Assembly (NCBI RefSeq): GCF_032051575.1
Contig: NZ_DAMBYD010000016.1
Coordinates: 1 to 64,000 of the forward strand
Reading direction: 5' to 3'
DNA: 64,000 bases
Origin: Aminipila sp032051575
GTDB lineage: Bacteria > Bacillota > Clostridia > Peptostreptococcales > Anaerovoracaceae
Part shown: one piece after another, positions 26,455 to 35,549 of the stretch
Layout of the letters: the number at the start of each line of letters is the position of its first letter
How positions within the stretch are numbered: the first letter of the stretch is position 1
Position numbers and translations under genes: made by a program
The notes under the pieces: model-generated
Seen by the model: the letters and a program-made list of their open reading frames with translations, nothing else
Database searches by the model: none
Told to the model about the DNA's origin: nothing

Positions 26455-27321
26455 ATGGGTTATACAAAATATAAGGCTTTTCTTAAGGTGGTTGAATTAA
26501 ACAGTTTTACAAAGGCTGGCAAATGCCTGGGATATACTCAGTCTGCCATAAGCCAGATGTTAAATAGTTTGGAAGAAGAACTTAACACCACTCTTTTATT
26601 TAGAAATAAATCAGGGATTAAAATAACAAATGAAGGCATTGAATTATTACCTTTTATTAAGGAGGTATGTGATAGCTATGACATTTTAAATGAAAGGGCG
26701 GTCTCTATTAATAGTATTGATCGAGGTATCATAAAAATTGGACTAATTAATTCCGTTGCATATACATGGATTTCTGATATCATGTCAGAGTTTAGGGAGA
26801 AATACCCCAATGTAAAATATGAATTAACTACTGGAAATAGCAAAGAAATTCAAAATATGGTAAAAAGCCAAGATATAGATTTTGGCATTGCTTACTCTCC
26901 TGTTATTTCAGAATTAATGGGTGTCAAACTGATGGATGAAGAGCTTTGCTTAATCGGTGCTAAACGTGATGGGGCAAATCAAAAGTTTACTATTGACCAA
27001 TTGGCACCATTAAATTTTATCTGGTCAAAAGGAAATGAAGAATTCTGTCTTTTAGAAGAAATGCTTATAAAAAAGGGACTAAACTTAAAGAAAGTTTTAG
27101 AGGCTCCGGATCTTTTGGCTTCTGTCACATTAGCGGAAAAGGATTTAGGCCTAGTAGTGGTAAATAAAACTTTGGCAGAAAAATTCCAGTATAACATTGA
27201 TGTTATTGAACTGGAATTAGATTCCACTAGAGAAGTTTCCATAATTCTCAATGATTTAAACCGAATTTCAAGAACAGGTAAATGCTTTCTTGACTTATTA
27301 GTAGAGAAGTATTGCGAATAA
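26455..27321 (+). CDS. LysR-family transcriptional regulator
   Basis: 288 residues. The N-terminal winged helix (about 1-60) has SFTKAGKCLGYTQSAISQMLNSLEEELNTTLLFR, and the remainder is the substrate-binding-like effector domain. GAGG lies before the ATG. It is divergent from eamA, so the EamA-small gene-LysO unit is the likely target. The next gene, a response regulator, begins 36 bases after the stop but seems functionally separate. Confidence 0.92.
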   Translation: MGYTKYKAFLKVVELNSFTKAGKCLGYTQSAISQMLNSLEEELNTTLLFRNKSGIKITNEGIELLPFIKEVCDSYDILNERAVSINSIDRGIIKIGLINSVAYTWISDIMSEFREKYPNVKYELTTGNSKEIQNMVKSQDIDFGIAYSPVISELMGVKLMDEELCLIGAKRDGANQKFTIDQLAPLNFIWSKGNEEFCLLEEMLIKKGLNLKKVLEAPDLLASVTLAEKDLGLVVVNKTLAEKFQYNIDVIELELDSTREVSIILNDLNRISRTGKCFLDLLVEKYCE

Positions 27322-27357
27322 GTCAAAAATGAAACGAATACATAGGAGGTGGCCGTT

Positions 27358-28035
27358 ATTAAAAAGATATTGATTATTGAAGATGATATTTCATTAAGCA
27401 ATGGCATATCGCTTGCACTGAAAGACAGTGAAATTACTTTTGTGCAAGTAAAAAGTTTATGTTCCGCGAAGCAAAATGTCGAATCTGTCCATTTTGATTT
27501 AATTATTCTGGACATCAATCTGCCTGATGGAAACGGGCTAGATTTTCTCAAAGAGCTTCGAAAATCATCCGCTGTTCCGGTTATTATTTTAACTGCCAAT
27601 GATATGGAAACAGACGTGGTTACAGGTTTGGAATTTGGAGCTGATGATTATATTACAAAGCCATTCAGCTTAATGATTCTACGGGCAAGAGTAAACGCCC
27701 GTTTAAGGAACGTCCATTCCACCGCTTCAGATATGATAAAATTTGACGGTTTTTTGTTCTCTTTTAACAAAATGGAGTTTCTTAAATACGACATTCCTAT
27801 AGAGCTCAGTAAAACAGAACAAAAGCTGCTTCGTATTTTAATTGAGAACCGAGGGAATACGGTTACTCGAGCCCAGCTAATTGACTTAATCTGGACTGAT
27901 GGTGCTGAGTATGTGGATGAAAATGCACTTTCGGTTACCATCAAGCGATTACGTGACAAACTGGAGGACACTCCATCCTCTCCCCAATATATCAAAACCG
28001 TATACGGTATTGGCTACACATGGGTGGTAAAATGA
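27358..28035 (+). CDS. OmpR-type response regulator, probable ATT start
   Basis: 225 residues from the proposed start. Receiver domain with KILIIEDD, phospho-acceptor Asp52 in LIILDINLPDGNG, and ITKPF; the C-terminal winged helix ends ALSVTIKRLRDKLEDTPSSPQYIKTVYGIGYTWVVK. There is no ATG: an in-frame TAG lies at 27343 and the only GTG (27349) overlaps the AGGAGG site (27344-27349). ATT at 27358, eight bases after that site, begins M-K-K-I-L-I-I-E-D-D, exactly where relatives begin. It overlaps the kinase gene by ATGA. Partner of the adjacent kinase in controlling the ABC transporter downstream. Confidence 0.85.
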   Translation: MKKILIIEDDISLSNGISLALKDSEITFVQVKSLCSAKQNVESVHFDLIILDINLPDGNGLDFLKELRKSSAVPVIILTANDMETDVVTGLEFGADDYITKPFSLMILRARVNARLRNVHSTASDMIKFDGFLFSFNKMEFLKYDIPIELSKTEQKLLRILIENRGNTVTRAQLIDLIWTDGAEYVDENALSVTIKRLRDKLEDTPSSPQYIKTVYGIGYTWVVK

Positions 28036-28955
28036 TGAACAAGTTAGATTTGATTTGTGTTATTGTGGCTGTTGTCGCAATTGGCGCTACAACGATAACA
28101 ATTCTTCTATATCAAAGAAAAATGCACCATCTAATGAATAATCTACATATCATGCTGGACAGTGCTATAAAGGGTGATTTCAGTGAGCGCGTTTTTGACG
28201 AGTCCACATTATCTGCTTTGGAAACAAAAATGTCGCAATATTTGTCATGCTGCATCGTGTCCTCTAAAAACCTGACGGAAGAAAAGAATAAAATAAAAAG
28301 TCTGATTTCTGATATATCACATCAAACCAAAACGCCCATTGCCAACATTTTGCTTTATTCACAACTTTTAAATGAGGTTGAACTTCCTGAAAACTGCTCA
28401 GTCTGCGTGAACGCCTTATCCTATCAAGCAGAAAAGTTAAATTTTTTGATTGGAGCGCTTGTGAAAATTTCGCGTTTAGAAACGGGTATCATCACCGTCA
28501 ATCCAAAAAAGCAATCGGTTCAAAAACTGTTTTGTGCTGCCATAGCTGAAATAAAACCAAAATTAGAGGCCAAAGAAATCTCTCTTCAAGTGGAACAAAC
28601 AGATATCACTGCATACCTTGATATAAAATGGACAACTGAGGCACTATACAATATCCTTGATAATGCAGTAAAGTATTCTCCTGTCAAAAGCATGATAAGA
28701 ATTAAAGCTTTGCCCTATGAGTTGTTTTGTCGTATTGATATTTCAGATGAAGGAATTGGCATTGCAGAAGAAGAACAGAGCAAAATATTCTCACGTTTTT
28801 ATCGTTCCCCAACAGTCAGCCATGAGGAAGGTGTTGGAGTTGGTCTGTTTTTAGCCCGAGAAATTATTTTTTCTGCTGGAGGTTACATTAAAGTATCCTC
28901 AAAGCCTGGTCAAGGCTCTACTTTTTCAATTTTTCTGCCAACGGAAAAAAGGTAA
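28032..28955 (+). CDS. Sensor histidine kinase
   Basis: 307 residues from the first ATG of the ATGATG overlapping the regulator stop, with GGGTGG upstream. A single membrane helix at about 5-27 and no large extracellular domain; then a phospho-acceptor helix with DISHQTKTPIAN (His97) and an ATPase domain with the N box NILDNAVKYSP, DEGIGI, and GVGVGLFLARE. The little extracellular sequence suggests sensing through the membrane or through the transporter, as in Bce-type systems. Coupled to the response regulator and followed by ABC genes. Confidence 0.9.
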   Translation: MMNKLDLICVIVAVVAIGATTITILLYQRKMHHLMNNLHIMLDSAIKGDFSERVFDESTLSALETKMSQYLSCCIVSSKNLTEEKNKIKSLISDISHQTKTPIANILLYSQLLNEVELPENCSVCVNALSYQAEKLNFLIGALVKISRLETGIITVNPKKQSVQKLFCAAIAEIKPKLEAKEISLQVEQTDITAYLDIKWTTEALYNILDNAVKYSPVKSMIRIKALPYELFCRIDISDEGIGIAEEEQSKIFSRFYRSPTVSHEEGVGVGLFLAREIIFSAGGYIKVSSKPGQGSTFSIFLPTEKR

Positions 28956-29050
28956 ATCTTTCAAAACTGTTAGATTTAAGAAAGAATGTGGAAAGATTGT
29001 GTTGCTATACTGTCTGTATCATGGAAAACTATGATACAGATTTTTGTTTT
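28955..29050 (+). promoter_or_regulatory. Regulatory spacer: dyad, -10 box and terminator-like hairpin
   Basis: The 108-base spacer before the ABC genes holds AATCTTTC (28955-28962) and GAAAGATT (28991-28998) as inverted arms, then TATACT (29006-29011) with no good -35 box, the pattern of an activator-dependent promoter. CTGTATCAT (29014-29022) pairs perfectly with ATGATACAG (29031-29039), followed by ATTTTTGTTTT, directly before the GGAGG of the ATPase gene. The hairpin looks like an intrinsic terminator in the leader. A dyad upstream of the -10 fits regulator binding. All by eye. Confidence 0.55.
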
Positions 29051-29063
29051 GGAGGAAATTTTA

Positions 29064-29741
29064 ATGATCATACTTAATACAAAAGATTTAAGAAAACAAT
29101 ATGGCAGCTTTGAAACGGCTGTTCACGCACTAGATGGTGTGAACCTGTCAATAGAAAATGGAGAATTTCTAGCCATCGTAGGTACCTCAGGCAGTGGCAA
29201 ATCAACTTTACTGCACATGCTTGGCGGCCTTGACCGCCCTACCAGTGGAAGTGTTACTGTTGATGGCAAAGAGATTTTTTCTCTAAAAGACGAGGAACTG
29301 ACAATTTTTCGGCGCCGTAAAATTGGATTTATATTTCAAAATTACAACCTTGTTCCAGTACTCAATGTGTATGAAAACATTGTACTGCCCATCCAATTGG
29401 ACGGTAATGAGCCTGACGAAAATTATCTAACACAAATTATCGATACACTAGGGCTTAACAGCAAACTTCAGAACTTACCAAACAACCTTTCCGGAGGTCA
29501 ACAGCAACGTGTTGCCATTGCAAGAGCATTGGCCTCAAAGCCTGCGATTATTCTTGCTGATGAGCCTACAGGCAATTTGGATAGTAAAACCAGCCAGGAT
29601 GTAATGGGACTTCTAAAAGTGACTAGCGACAAATTTAAACAAACTATTGTTATGATTACACACAATGAGGAAATTGCACAACTTGCAGATCGTATCATAC
29701 GAATTGAAGATGGTAAAATTGTAGGTGGTGAGCGTTCATGA
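29064..29741 (+). CDS. ABC transporter ATP-binding protein (antimicrobial-peptide type)
   Basis: 225 residues starting at the ATG with GGAGG eight bases upstream; the frame is open further but carries no ribosome site. Walker A GTSGSGKST, Q-loop FIFQNYNLVP, signature LSGGQQQRVAIARA and Walker B IILADEPTGNLDS are standard for the MacB/LolD/BceA group. It overlaps the permease start by ATGA. With the two-component pair upstream this resembles antimicrobial peptide detoxification or envelope-stress modules; the substrate is unknown. Confidence 0.93.
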   Translation: MIILNTKDLRKQYGSFETAVHALDGVNLSIENGEFLAIVGTSGSGKSTLLHMLGGLDRPTSGSVTVDGKEIFSLKDEELTIFRRRKIGFIFQNYNLVPVLNVYENIVLPIQLDGNEPDENYLTQIIDTLGLNSKLQNLPNNLSGGQQQRVAIARALASKPAIILADEPTGNLDSKTSQDVMGLLKVTSDKFKQTIVMITHNEEIAQLADRIIRIEDGKIVGGERS

Positions 29742-32230
29742 TGCATGTAAAAAATAAAAAAGCTATCCGTAATCTAGCCCATAAAAGCTTTCGCGCCAAC
29801 AAAATACGAAATGTAATCGCAGTGATGGCTATTGCTCTGACTGCTCTACTATTTACAAGCGTTTTAACAATGGCATTTGGAGCTTTGGAAAGTATGCAGC
29901 GGGCCAGTATGGTTATGTCTGGCGGAGATGGTCACGCTACGATTAAATATGTTACGGATAAAGAGTATAATACCATCAGTAAACATCCTCTTATCAAGGA
30001 AATGGCATACTGCCGAATACTTTGTGATGATGTTGACAATGAAGCTCTCATTAAGAGATATACAGAATTTTGGTATTACGATGATATTGGACTAAAATAT
30101 GGATTTGCCGAACCTACGGGCGGACACAAACCACAAACCGAAAATGAGGTGATTGCAGATACCAAGACATTGGAATTAATGAACGTCCCCTTGGAAGTCG
30201 GTACGCCTCTGACTTTAGAGCTTACGGTACATGGTAAGGCAATTAAACGTGATTTCGTATTGTCCGGCTGGTGGGAAAGTGATCCTGGCTTCAATGTAGG
30301 ACAAATCTTTTCTTCTCGTGCTTATATGGATGCCCATCAAGACGAACTGCAAAATACCTATTATGAGGACTATTCTCTTACAGGGGCTATTTCTGGTTAC
30401 ATGAAGTTTGAAAACAGCATAAACATAGCGCAGAAATTAGAAACCGTCTTATCAGAAAGTGGCTATTCTATGGAAGGGAACTCGCCAAACTATATTGCAA
30501 CCGGTATTAATTGGGCGTATATGTCCACGGGCTTTAATCTTGATGCTGCCACTGTAACCTCGCTTGCATGTGCATTGCTACTGTTTGTTTTTACAGGCTA
30601 TTTAATCATATATAACATCTTTCAAATCTCCGTTTTACGGGATATACGTTTTTATGGTCTTTTAAAAACGATTGGAACAACCGGTCGACAGCTTCGTACT
30701 ATTATCCGAAGGCAGGCTCTGATCTTATCATTGATGGGTATACCGCTTGGCTTGCTGTCTGGATTCTTTGTGGGAAAGAAGTTAGTACCCATATTAATGG
30801 TTCAAACTGCCTACGCTGGCAGCGCCGTATCGGTGTCACCTAACCCGCTCATTTTTGTAGGAGCTGCTGTTTTTGCGCTAATTACTGTGTTCATCAGTAC
30901 TTACAAGCCAGGAAGGATAGCGGCAAAAGTGTCTGCCGTTGAAGCAGTGGGTTATGTCGATAGCAATCCAGTCTGTGGAAAAAAGCTTAAAAAATCCCAA
31001 AATGGTGCTGAACCAAAACGTATGGCTCTTACAAATTTAGGTCGTAATAAAAAGCGTACTGTGCTAGTAATCCTTAGTTTAAGCCTTAGCATCGTCCTTA
31101 CCAACACGGTGTTCACTATATCACAAAGTGTAGACGTGAATAAAGCCCTTGAAAAATTCAGTGATTCAGACTTTTTAATTGGCCATGCCGATTTATTTAA
31201 CAACAAATACAACGGCAAAGACAGTGCATTAAGCGAAGACTTCATTGCTGCCGTCAACCAGCAAGAGGGTTTTGAAATCGGAGGACGTCTATATGGCAGC
31301 TGGGGCAGTTATACAAGTAAAACTTCTAAACAGACAATGAACAAGAACCCTGACGGTTCGTTTTCCACAGCTCTATATGGTCTTGACGGTTTTCCATTTT
31401 CCTGCCTGCACCTTGTAGACGGTGAGCTTGATAAACAAAAACTTGCTACAGGTAATTATATTCTTGAAGGCGTAATGACAGACGACAACGGCAATGTTAA
31501 AATGGATAGCTTCAACCACAAGGTTGGCGCTGTAATCTCATTGACCTGCAACGATCAAGTGCGAGAAATGACGGTTCTTGGTCATGTTATTGCAAACTCA
31601 AATACGAATACTGATGGGAGCTGGATGGGTTCAATCTTCTTCCTGCCAGGTTCTATATATAAAGAATTAACTGGCAACAGCTTCGTCATGAGTTATACTT
31701 TTAATGTATCGGATGATAAAGAGGCACTTACTGAAACCTTTTTAAAACAGTATACTGACAGAATTGAACCAACCATGAATTATGAGTCTAAGTTCACTGC
31801 ACTGGCAGGCTTAGAGGGCATACAAGATACAGCAGTTTTAATTGGCGGCTCTTTATCCCTGATTATTGGATTCATAGGCATCTTAAATTTTATAAATGCC
31901 ATTTTGACCAGCATCCTGATTCGACGAAAAGAATTTGCTATGCTGCAAAGTATCGGTATGACTCGGAGCCAGCTTGTGAAAATGCTATGCTTTGAAGGCG
32001 GTTATTATGCGGCTTTCACTATGGCAATATCCGTTTTACTAAGTATCGGCTGCTCCATGCTGATTGTACGTCCTATGTGCGGGCAGGTCTGGTTTTTTAA
32101 TTATCACTTTGTTTTCTGGCCTCTGGTGATTATTTTACCACTGTTGTTTGCTTTGGGAATCCTGGTTCCTTTTGTTGTTTACCATACAACAGATAGACAA
32201 AGTATCGTAGAACGATTACGAGAAGCATAA
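29738..32230 (+). CDS. ABC transporter permease with two FtsX domains
   Basis: 830 residues with an N-terminal membrane helix (about 28-48), a large extracellular part, three helices near 275-400, a second anchor near 445, another extracellular part, and three helices at about 705-820. Both FtsX cores are visible, the first with YGLLKTIGTTGRQLRTIIRRQ and the second with RRKEFAMLQSIGMTRSQLVKML. The length and two extracellular domains match peptide-related transporters next to two-component pairs. It is coupled to its ATPase by ATGA and ends at a terminator. Confidence 0.92.
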   Translation: MMHVKNKKAIRNLAHKSFRANKIRNVIAVMAIALTALLFTSVLTMAFGALESMQRASMVMSGGDGHATIKYVTDKEYNTISKHPLIKEMAYCRILCDDVDNEALIKRYTEFWYYDDIGLKYGFAEPTGGHKPQTENEVIADTKTLELMNVPLEVGTPLTLELTVHGKAIKRDFVLSGWWESDPGFNVGQIFSSRAYMDAHQDELQNTYYEDYSLTGAISGYMKFENSINIAQKLETVLSESGYSMEGNSPNYIATGINWAYMSTGFNLDAATVTSLACALLLFVFTGYLIIYNIFQISVLRDIRFYGLLKTIGTTGRQLRTIIRRQALILSLMGIPLGLLSGFFVGKKLVPILMVQTAYAGSAVSVSPNPLIFVGAAVFALITVFISTYKPGRIAAKVSAVEAVGYVDSNPVCGKKLKKSQNGAEPKRMALTNLGRNKKRTVLVILSLSLSIVLTNTVFTISQSVDVNKALEKFSDSDFLIGHADLFNNKYNGKDSALSEDFIAAVNQQEGFEIGGRLYGSWGSYTSKTSKQTMNKNPDGSFSTALYGLDGFPFSCLHLVDGELDKQKLATGNYILEGVMTDDNGNVKMDSFNHKVGAVISLTCNDQVREMTVLGHVIANSNTNTDGSWMGSIFFLPGSIYKELTGNSFVMSYTFNVSDDKEALTETFLKQYTDRIEPTMNYESKFTALAGLEGIQDTAVLIGGSLSLIIGFIGILNFINAILTSILIRRKEFAMLQSIGMTRSQLVKMLCFEGGYYAAFTMAISVLLSIGCSMLIVRPMCGQVWFFNYHFVFWPLVIILPLLFALGILVPFVVYHTTDRQSIVERLREA

Positions 32231-32257
32231 GAAAATAAAATTAAAAAAAGCATACAT

Positions 32258-32295
32258 AAAATGCCTACTGTATGATTAACAGTAGGCATTTTTGT
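32258..32295. terminator. Strong terminator between converging units
   Basis: AAAATGCCTACTGT pairs with ACAGTAGGCATTTT around ATGATTA, a 14-base perfect stem followed by TTTG. A-rich on the left and T-rich on the right, it can stop both the ABC unit from the left and the SEDS unit from the right. Confidence 0.9.
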
Positions 32296-32311
32296 TCTCA
32301 TAGAATTTCAT

Positions 32312-33754
32312 TTACAGTTTTCTTATTGTCAACTGCCACTTTCCTAATTGTAAGCTATGTTGTTCTACATTAGAACCCTTGAAATTCTCAACTGATTTTA
32401 TTTGTATAATCCTATCCCTGACAATTGAATTATTTCTATATACAGATAGTATCAGGCCCATCAACCCCATGTTTACAATTAAGCTTATATCTCCCGGAGA
32501 AATGAGGGGTAATGGATGGGAATGCCAACCACATATACCTAAATTTGCAAACAAGAAAATTATACACTGGGATACTATAGTCATAGCCACTCCTAAAGCT
32601 ACAATATATCCCAGCTGGCTGCTCTGCTTATTCACTATTTTATATAGTCTGATTAACAGAAACACTACCAAAGCAATCACCATTACCGCAGTAAACCATC
32701 CAAATTTATGAATCATATAGGTCAAACAATAGTCATTCTGCCAAGATGGAAGCACTCCTTCTATACCTCTTCCATTAACAACATCAAAATTTTCTTGAGT
32801 TATAAAAGAAGGCAAATCCCCCCTCCCCAATAACTTTGAATTAGAAAGAAATTCTCTTATCATCTTCAGCACATATGAGTACCCATATTCATCTCCTTCT
32901 GTGCTAAACATACACTTAAATCGTCTAAAACACAAAATAAAAGGTGCCATTATTACAAATAGTACAGGTCCCCATACTAAACCCAAGGCATATTTTTTTC
33001 GGACCTGAAACCAATCTTTTTTTATACCTGCCGTGAGGATAACCGCACCACTTATGGAAAACATCCATACTGACACAATCGATGGACCCCACTCAAATAC
33101 TATACAACTAATTACTCCTACTGCACCACAGTATACCAATCCTAGATACCCTTTTCCACGCTGACTGTACACAAATCCTGCATAAAGTGGTATCAACAAT
33201 ACTGCACAATAAAACACATGGATATAAACATAATTTAGTTGAGGTGCAAAATTGAACAATAATAGGGTTACTGCTAAAGCCGCCCCATAAAGGACTTTCG
33301 GGTATTTTCCAATCAGGCTGTAATCTGCAAAATACATCCCAATCATTGCTACCATCCCAAAGGGCAGAACTTTTAAATAAGAATAAAAATATCCTATAGC
33401 CGGTGCCCCATCCTCCCCATTATTTAAGGAAATGAAATACCGTAATGCTACACTTACCAATATACACAAAAAAACTAATATAAAAACACCCCAGTCCGGC
33501 TTTGGTCTGTGAGTTCTGTCTAGCTGCTGCCCTACAGCAACTGCATCACCCATTTGCAATATAGCATTTTTTTCTGCCTCTTCTTCCTTTTGACCTCTTC
33601 TGACAAAAGCCTCTTTCTGGTCTTCTATATGATTTAGCAATTCCTCTGAGATACTACTGTGTGCCTTTTTCCAACGAATCTGCTCACAAACTTTTGTGAT
33701 AAATTCACCAACAGCTTTATCAGTGATGTCATTTTGGCTCTTATATTCCTGCAT
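32312..33754 (-). CDS. SEDS (FtsW/RodA-like) protein with N-terminal prefix domain, copy 2
   Basis: 480 residues from the ATG at 33754, eight bases after GGTGG; the frame opens earlier with GTG. The first 85 residues are a soluble helical domain resembling the HAAS/permease-prefix domain (EQIRWKKAHSSISEELLNHIEDQKEAF, ending QQLDRTHRPKPDWG). About ten membrane segments follow, ending PLPLISPGDISLIVNMGLMGLILSVYR, the FtsW/RodA/SpoVE signature. In the large external loop SWQNDYCLTYMIHKFG keeps an Asp (341) at the position of the catalytic Asp of SEDS glycan polymerases. It overlaps the upstream paralog by 14 bases. Activity as a polymerase is inferred. Confidence 0.82.
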   Translation of the reverse strand: MQEYKSQNDITDKAVGEFITKVCEQIRWKKAHSSISEELLNHIEDQKEAFVRRGQKEEEAEKNAILQMGDAVAVGQQLDRTHRPKPDWGVFILVFLCILVSVALRYFISLNNGEDGAPAIGYFYSYLKVLPFGMVAMIGMYFADYSLIGKYPKVLYGAALAVTLLLFNFAPQLNYVYIHVFYCAVLLIPLYAGFVYSQRGKGYLGLVYCGAVGVISCIVFEWGPSIVSVWMFSISGAVILTAGIKKDWFQVRKKYALGLVWGPVLFVIMAPFILCFRRFKCMFSTEGDEYGYSYVLKMIREFLSNSKLLGRGDLPSFITQENFDVVNGRGIEGVLPSWQNDYCLTYMIHKFGWFTAVMVIALVVFLLIRLYKIVNKQSSQLGYIVALGVAMTIVSQCIIFLFANLGICGWHSHPLPLISPGDISLIVNMGLMGLILSVYRNNSIVRDRIIQIKSVENFKGSNVEQHSLQLGKWQLTIRKL

Positions 33755-35174
33755 AGTTGTCACCACCAGTACTTTTTTTCTTCTTTAATATTAATCCAAG
33801 CCATAATTTTTTTGATTTTATATCCTGTTTATCACTTACTATGGATTTGTTTCGAAATGCTGATAAAAACAATCCCATTAAATACATATTGACAATAAAA
33901 CTCTTTTCTTCATATGTAATGAATGGCAATGGTCCTGCTACAGCTGTCATAACGCCAAGATTACTTGATATATAAAATGCCGATTGAATAAAGAGTTCTA
34001 TAGTAACAGAAAGGCATACAATAAATCCTAATTCACTTGTTTGTCTTAAGGTAATAACAAGCATTCTAATAAGTAAAAATGCTAGAATTGCAATTAAAAT
34101 AGCTGCACAAACATAGCCGAATTTATATGCTATATAAACCAATGAATAATCAGAACCCCAGCAAGGTAATATTTTTTCAATGGTCGCCGGACTTAAGGAA
34201 TTAGGAAAGGCTGGCATTCCTTCTCCCCATAGTTTTAGATTTTGTATATACTGCTTAAGCACCATTATAACATAAAAATCTGGGCTTTCTTGTTGATGAA
34301 TCAAACTACTGATTGGTAAAATGATTCCCCTTCCTCTTAGGCTGATATGTGCCTGTATTGCTAAAAGAGTATACATTAATACGGATAAAGCTGGAACATA
34401 TACCAATAGGAATGCTTTCCATTTCTTTACTGAAAACCAGCCTTTACTGATGGCAGTTGAAAGGATAATAAGACCAGATAGGGCAAATAGGAAACACGCC
34501 ATATATCCCCCGCCATAAGCAAAAACTCCAAGGGTTAAAACGGCTATAATCCCTGATTTAATAATTCCGCCATACCCGCTATTCCGATAATTGTACACAA
34601 TAGCTGCATACATGGGGCACAAAAGCATAGCTGTACAAATGATATGTCCATACGTTCCAAATCTGGCTGTAGAATTAATTATAATACCACCAGAAGCAGC
34701 TAAAATACTAAAATAAAAAAATATTGGGCTTCTTATGATTAAAGTAAAATCTGTAAAATATACAAATAAAAAAGCAGCTAGCCCAAATGGAACAGAAACT
34801 AAATAATCTTTAAATGCAGAATTATAGTTTTCACCATTCATCCCCGAATAATAGCTGATAATAAATTGAACAACAGCCCCTAGTATAAGACAAATACAAA
34901 GCATTACTATAGTTCCCCATTCAGGCTTTGGTCTGTGGGTTCGATCAAGCTGCTGTCCTACTGTAACCGCATCGCCCATCTCTAATACCGCATTTCTTTC
35001 TGCCTCTTGTTCCTTTTGCCCTTTTTTGATGTAAGCTTCTTTCTGGTCTTCTATATGATTCAGCAGTTCTTGAGAAATCACTTTATGTGCTCTGCCCCAA
35101 CGAATCTGCTCACATACTTTTTTCACATATTCACCGGCTTTACCAAAGTTTTGTTCTTCGTTACACTGTGGCAT
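33741..35174 (-). CDS. SEDS (FtsW/RodA-like) protein with N-terminal prefix domain, copy 1
   Basis: 477 residues from the ATG at 35174, with GGGGTG upstream; it overlaps the padR stop by 14 bases, implying coupling. The prefix domain (EQIRWGRAHKVISQELLNHI and QQLDRTHRPKPEWG) is much more similar to copy 2 than the membrane part is. About ten membrane helices end PLPFITYEEKSFIVNMYLMGLFLSAFR. CWGSDYSLVYIAYKFG in the external loop keeps the putative catalytic Asp (342). In both copies the Glu-Glu that usually follows in FtsW (EELG) is replaced. These proteins would be conditionally expressed relatives of cell-wall polymerases. Confidence 0.82.
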   Translation of the reverse strand: MPQCNEEQNFGKAGEYVKKVCEQIRWGRAHKVISQELLNHIEDQKEAYIKKGQKEQEAERNAVLEMGDAVTVGQQLDRTHRPKPEWGTIVMLCICLILGAVVQFIISYYSGMNGENYNSAFKDYLVSVPFGLAAFLFVYFTDFTLIIRSPIFFYFSILAASGGIIINSTARFGTYGHIICTAMLLCPMYAAIVYNYRNSGYGGIIKSGIIAVLTLGVFAYGGGYMACFLFALSGLIILSTAISKGWFSVKKWKAFLLVYVPALSVLMYTLLAIQAHISLRGRGIILPISSLIHQQESPDFYVIMVLKQYIQNLKLWGEGMPAFPNSLSPATIEKILPCWGSDYSLVYIAYKFGYVCAAILIAILAFLLIRMLVITLRQTSELGFIVCLSVTIELFIQSAFYISSNLGVMTAVAGPLPFITYEEKSFIVNMYLMGLFLSAFRNKSIVSDKQDIKSKKLWLGLILKKKKSTGGDNYAGI

Positions 35175-35505
35175 AAGAAACACCCCCCAGTACATCTTTT
35201 ACTGCTGTGGCATAAACCGTCCATTCTTCCTTCTTTTCCTGAAATAGTTTCTTACCCTTCTCTGTAATCTTGTAATACTTCCTAGTGCGCCCCTCTTCAG
35301 ATAAACCTTCGTAAGCGGTAATCATCCCCTGTTGCTCTAAAGCGTGTAATATGGGATATAAAGTTCCAGCCTTTAGTGTAAACACATTATTAGACTTTCT
35401 CTCTAGTTCCTCTATCATTTGATATCCATACATATCCTGATTTTCAAGCAGCTTTAGCACAAGCATGGTAGTGCTGCCACTCGTTAAGCTTTTATCTACT
35501 TTCAT
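35161..35505 (-). CDS. PadR-family transcriptional regulator
   Basis: 114 residues of the short PadR type: MYGYQMIEELERKSNNVFTLKAGTLYPILHALEQQGMI is the winged helix, YYKITEKGKKLFQEKKEEW the dimerisation region. It heads the SEDS pair and is translationally overlapped with the first. Its own promoter lies inside a long palindrome, so autorepression is likely. PadR proteins beside HAAS-type prefix domains are a known association in Firmicutes, and here the associated membrane part is a SEDS protein. Confidence 0.93.
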   Translation of the reverse strand: MKVDKSLTSGSTTMLVLKLLENQDMYGYQMIEELERKSNNVFTLKAGTLYPILHALEQQGMITAYEGLSEEGRTRKYYKITEKGKKLFQEKKEEWTVYATAVKDVLGGVSYATV

Positions 35506-35549
35506 CTATATAATCCCCCTTTTGTCCAAACCAAATATATCTATAATCT

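Noticed and set aside
26979..27599. 206-codon minus-strand frame across the LysR and response-regulator genes
   Set aside because: It overlaps two well-identified genes on the other strand and matches no family.
29014..29050. Hairpin as the simple end of the two-component transcript
   Set aside because: It abuts the ATPase ribosome site with no space for a promoter after it, so a leader element downstream of a promoter fits better, though a mixed role is possible.
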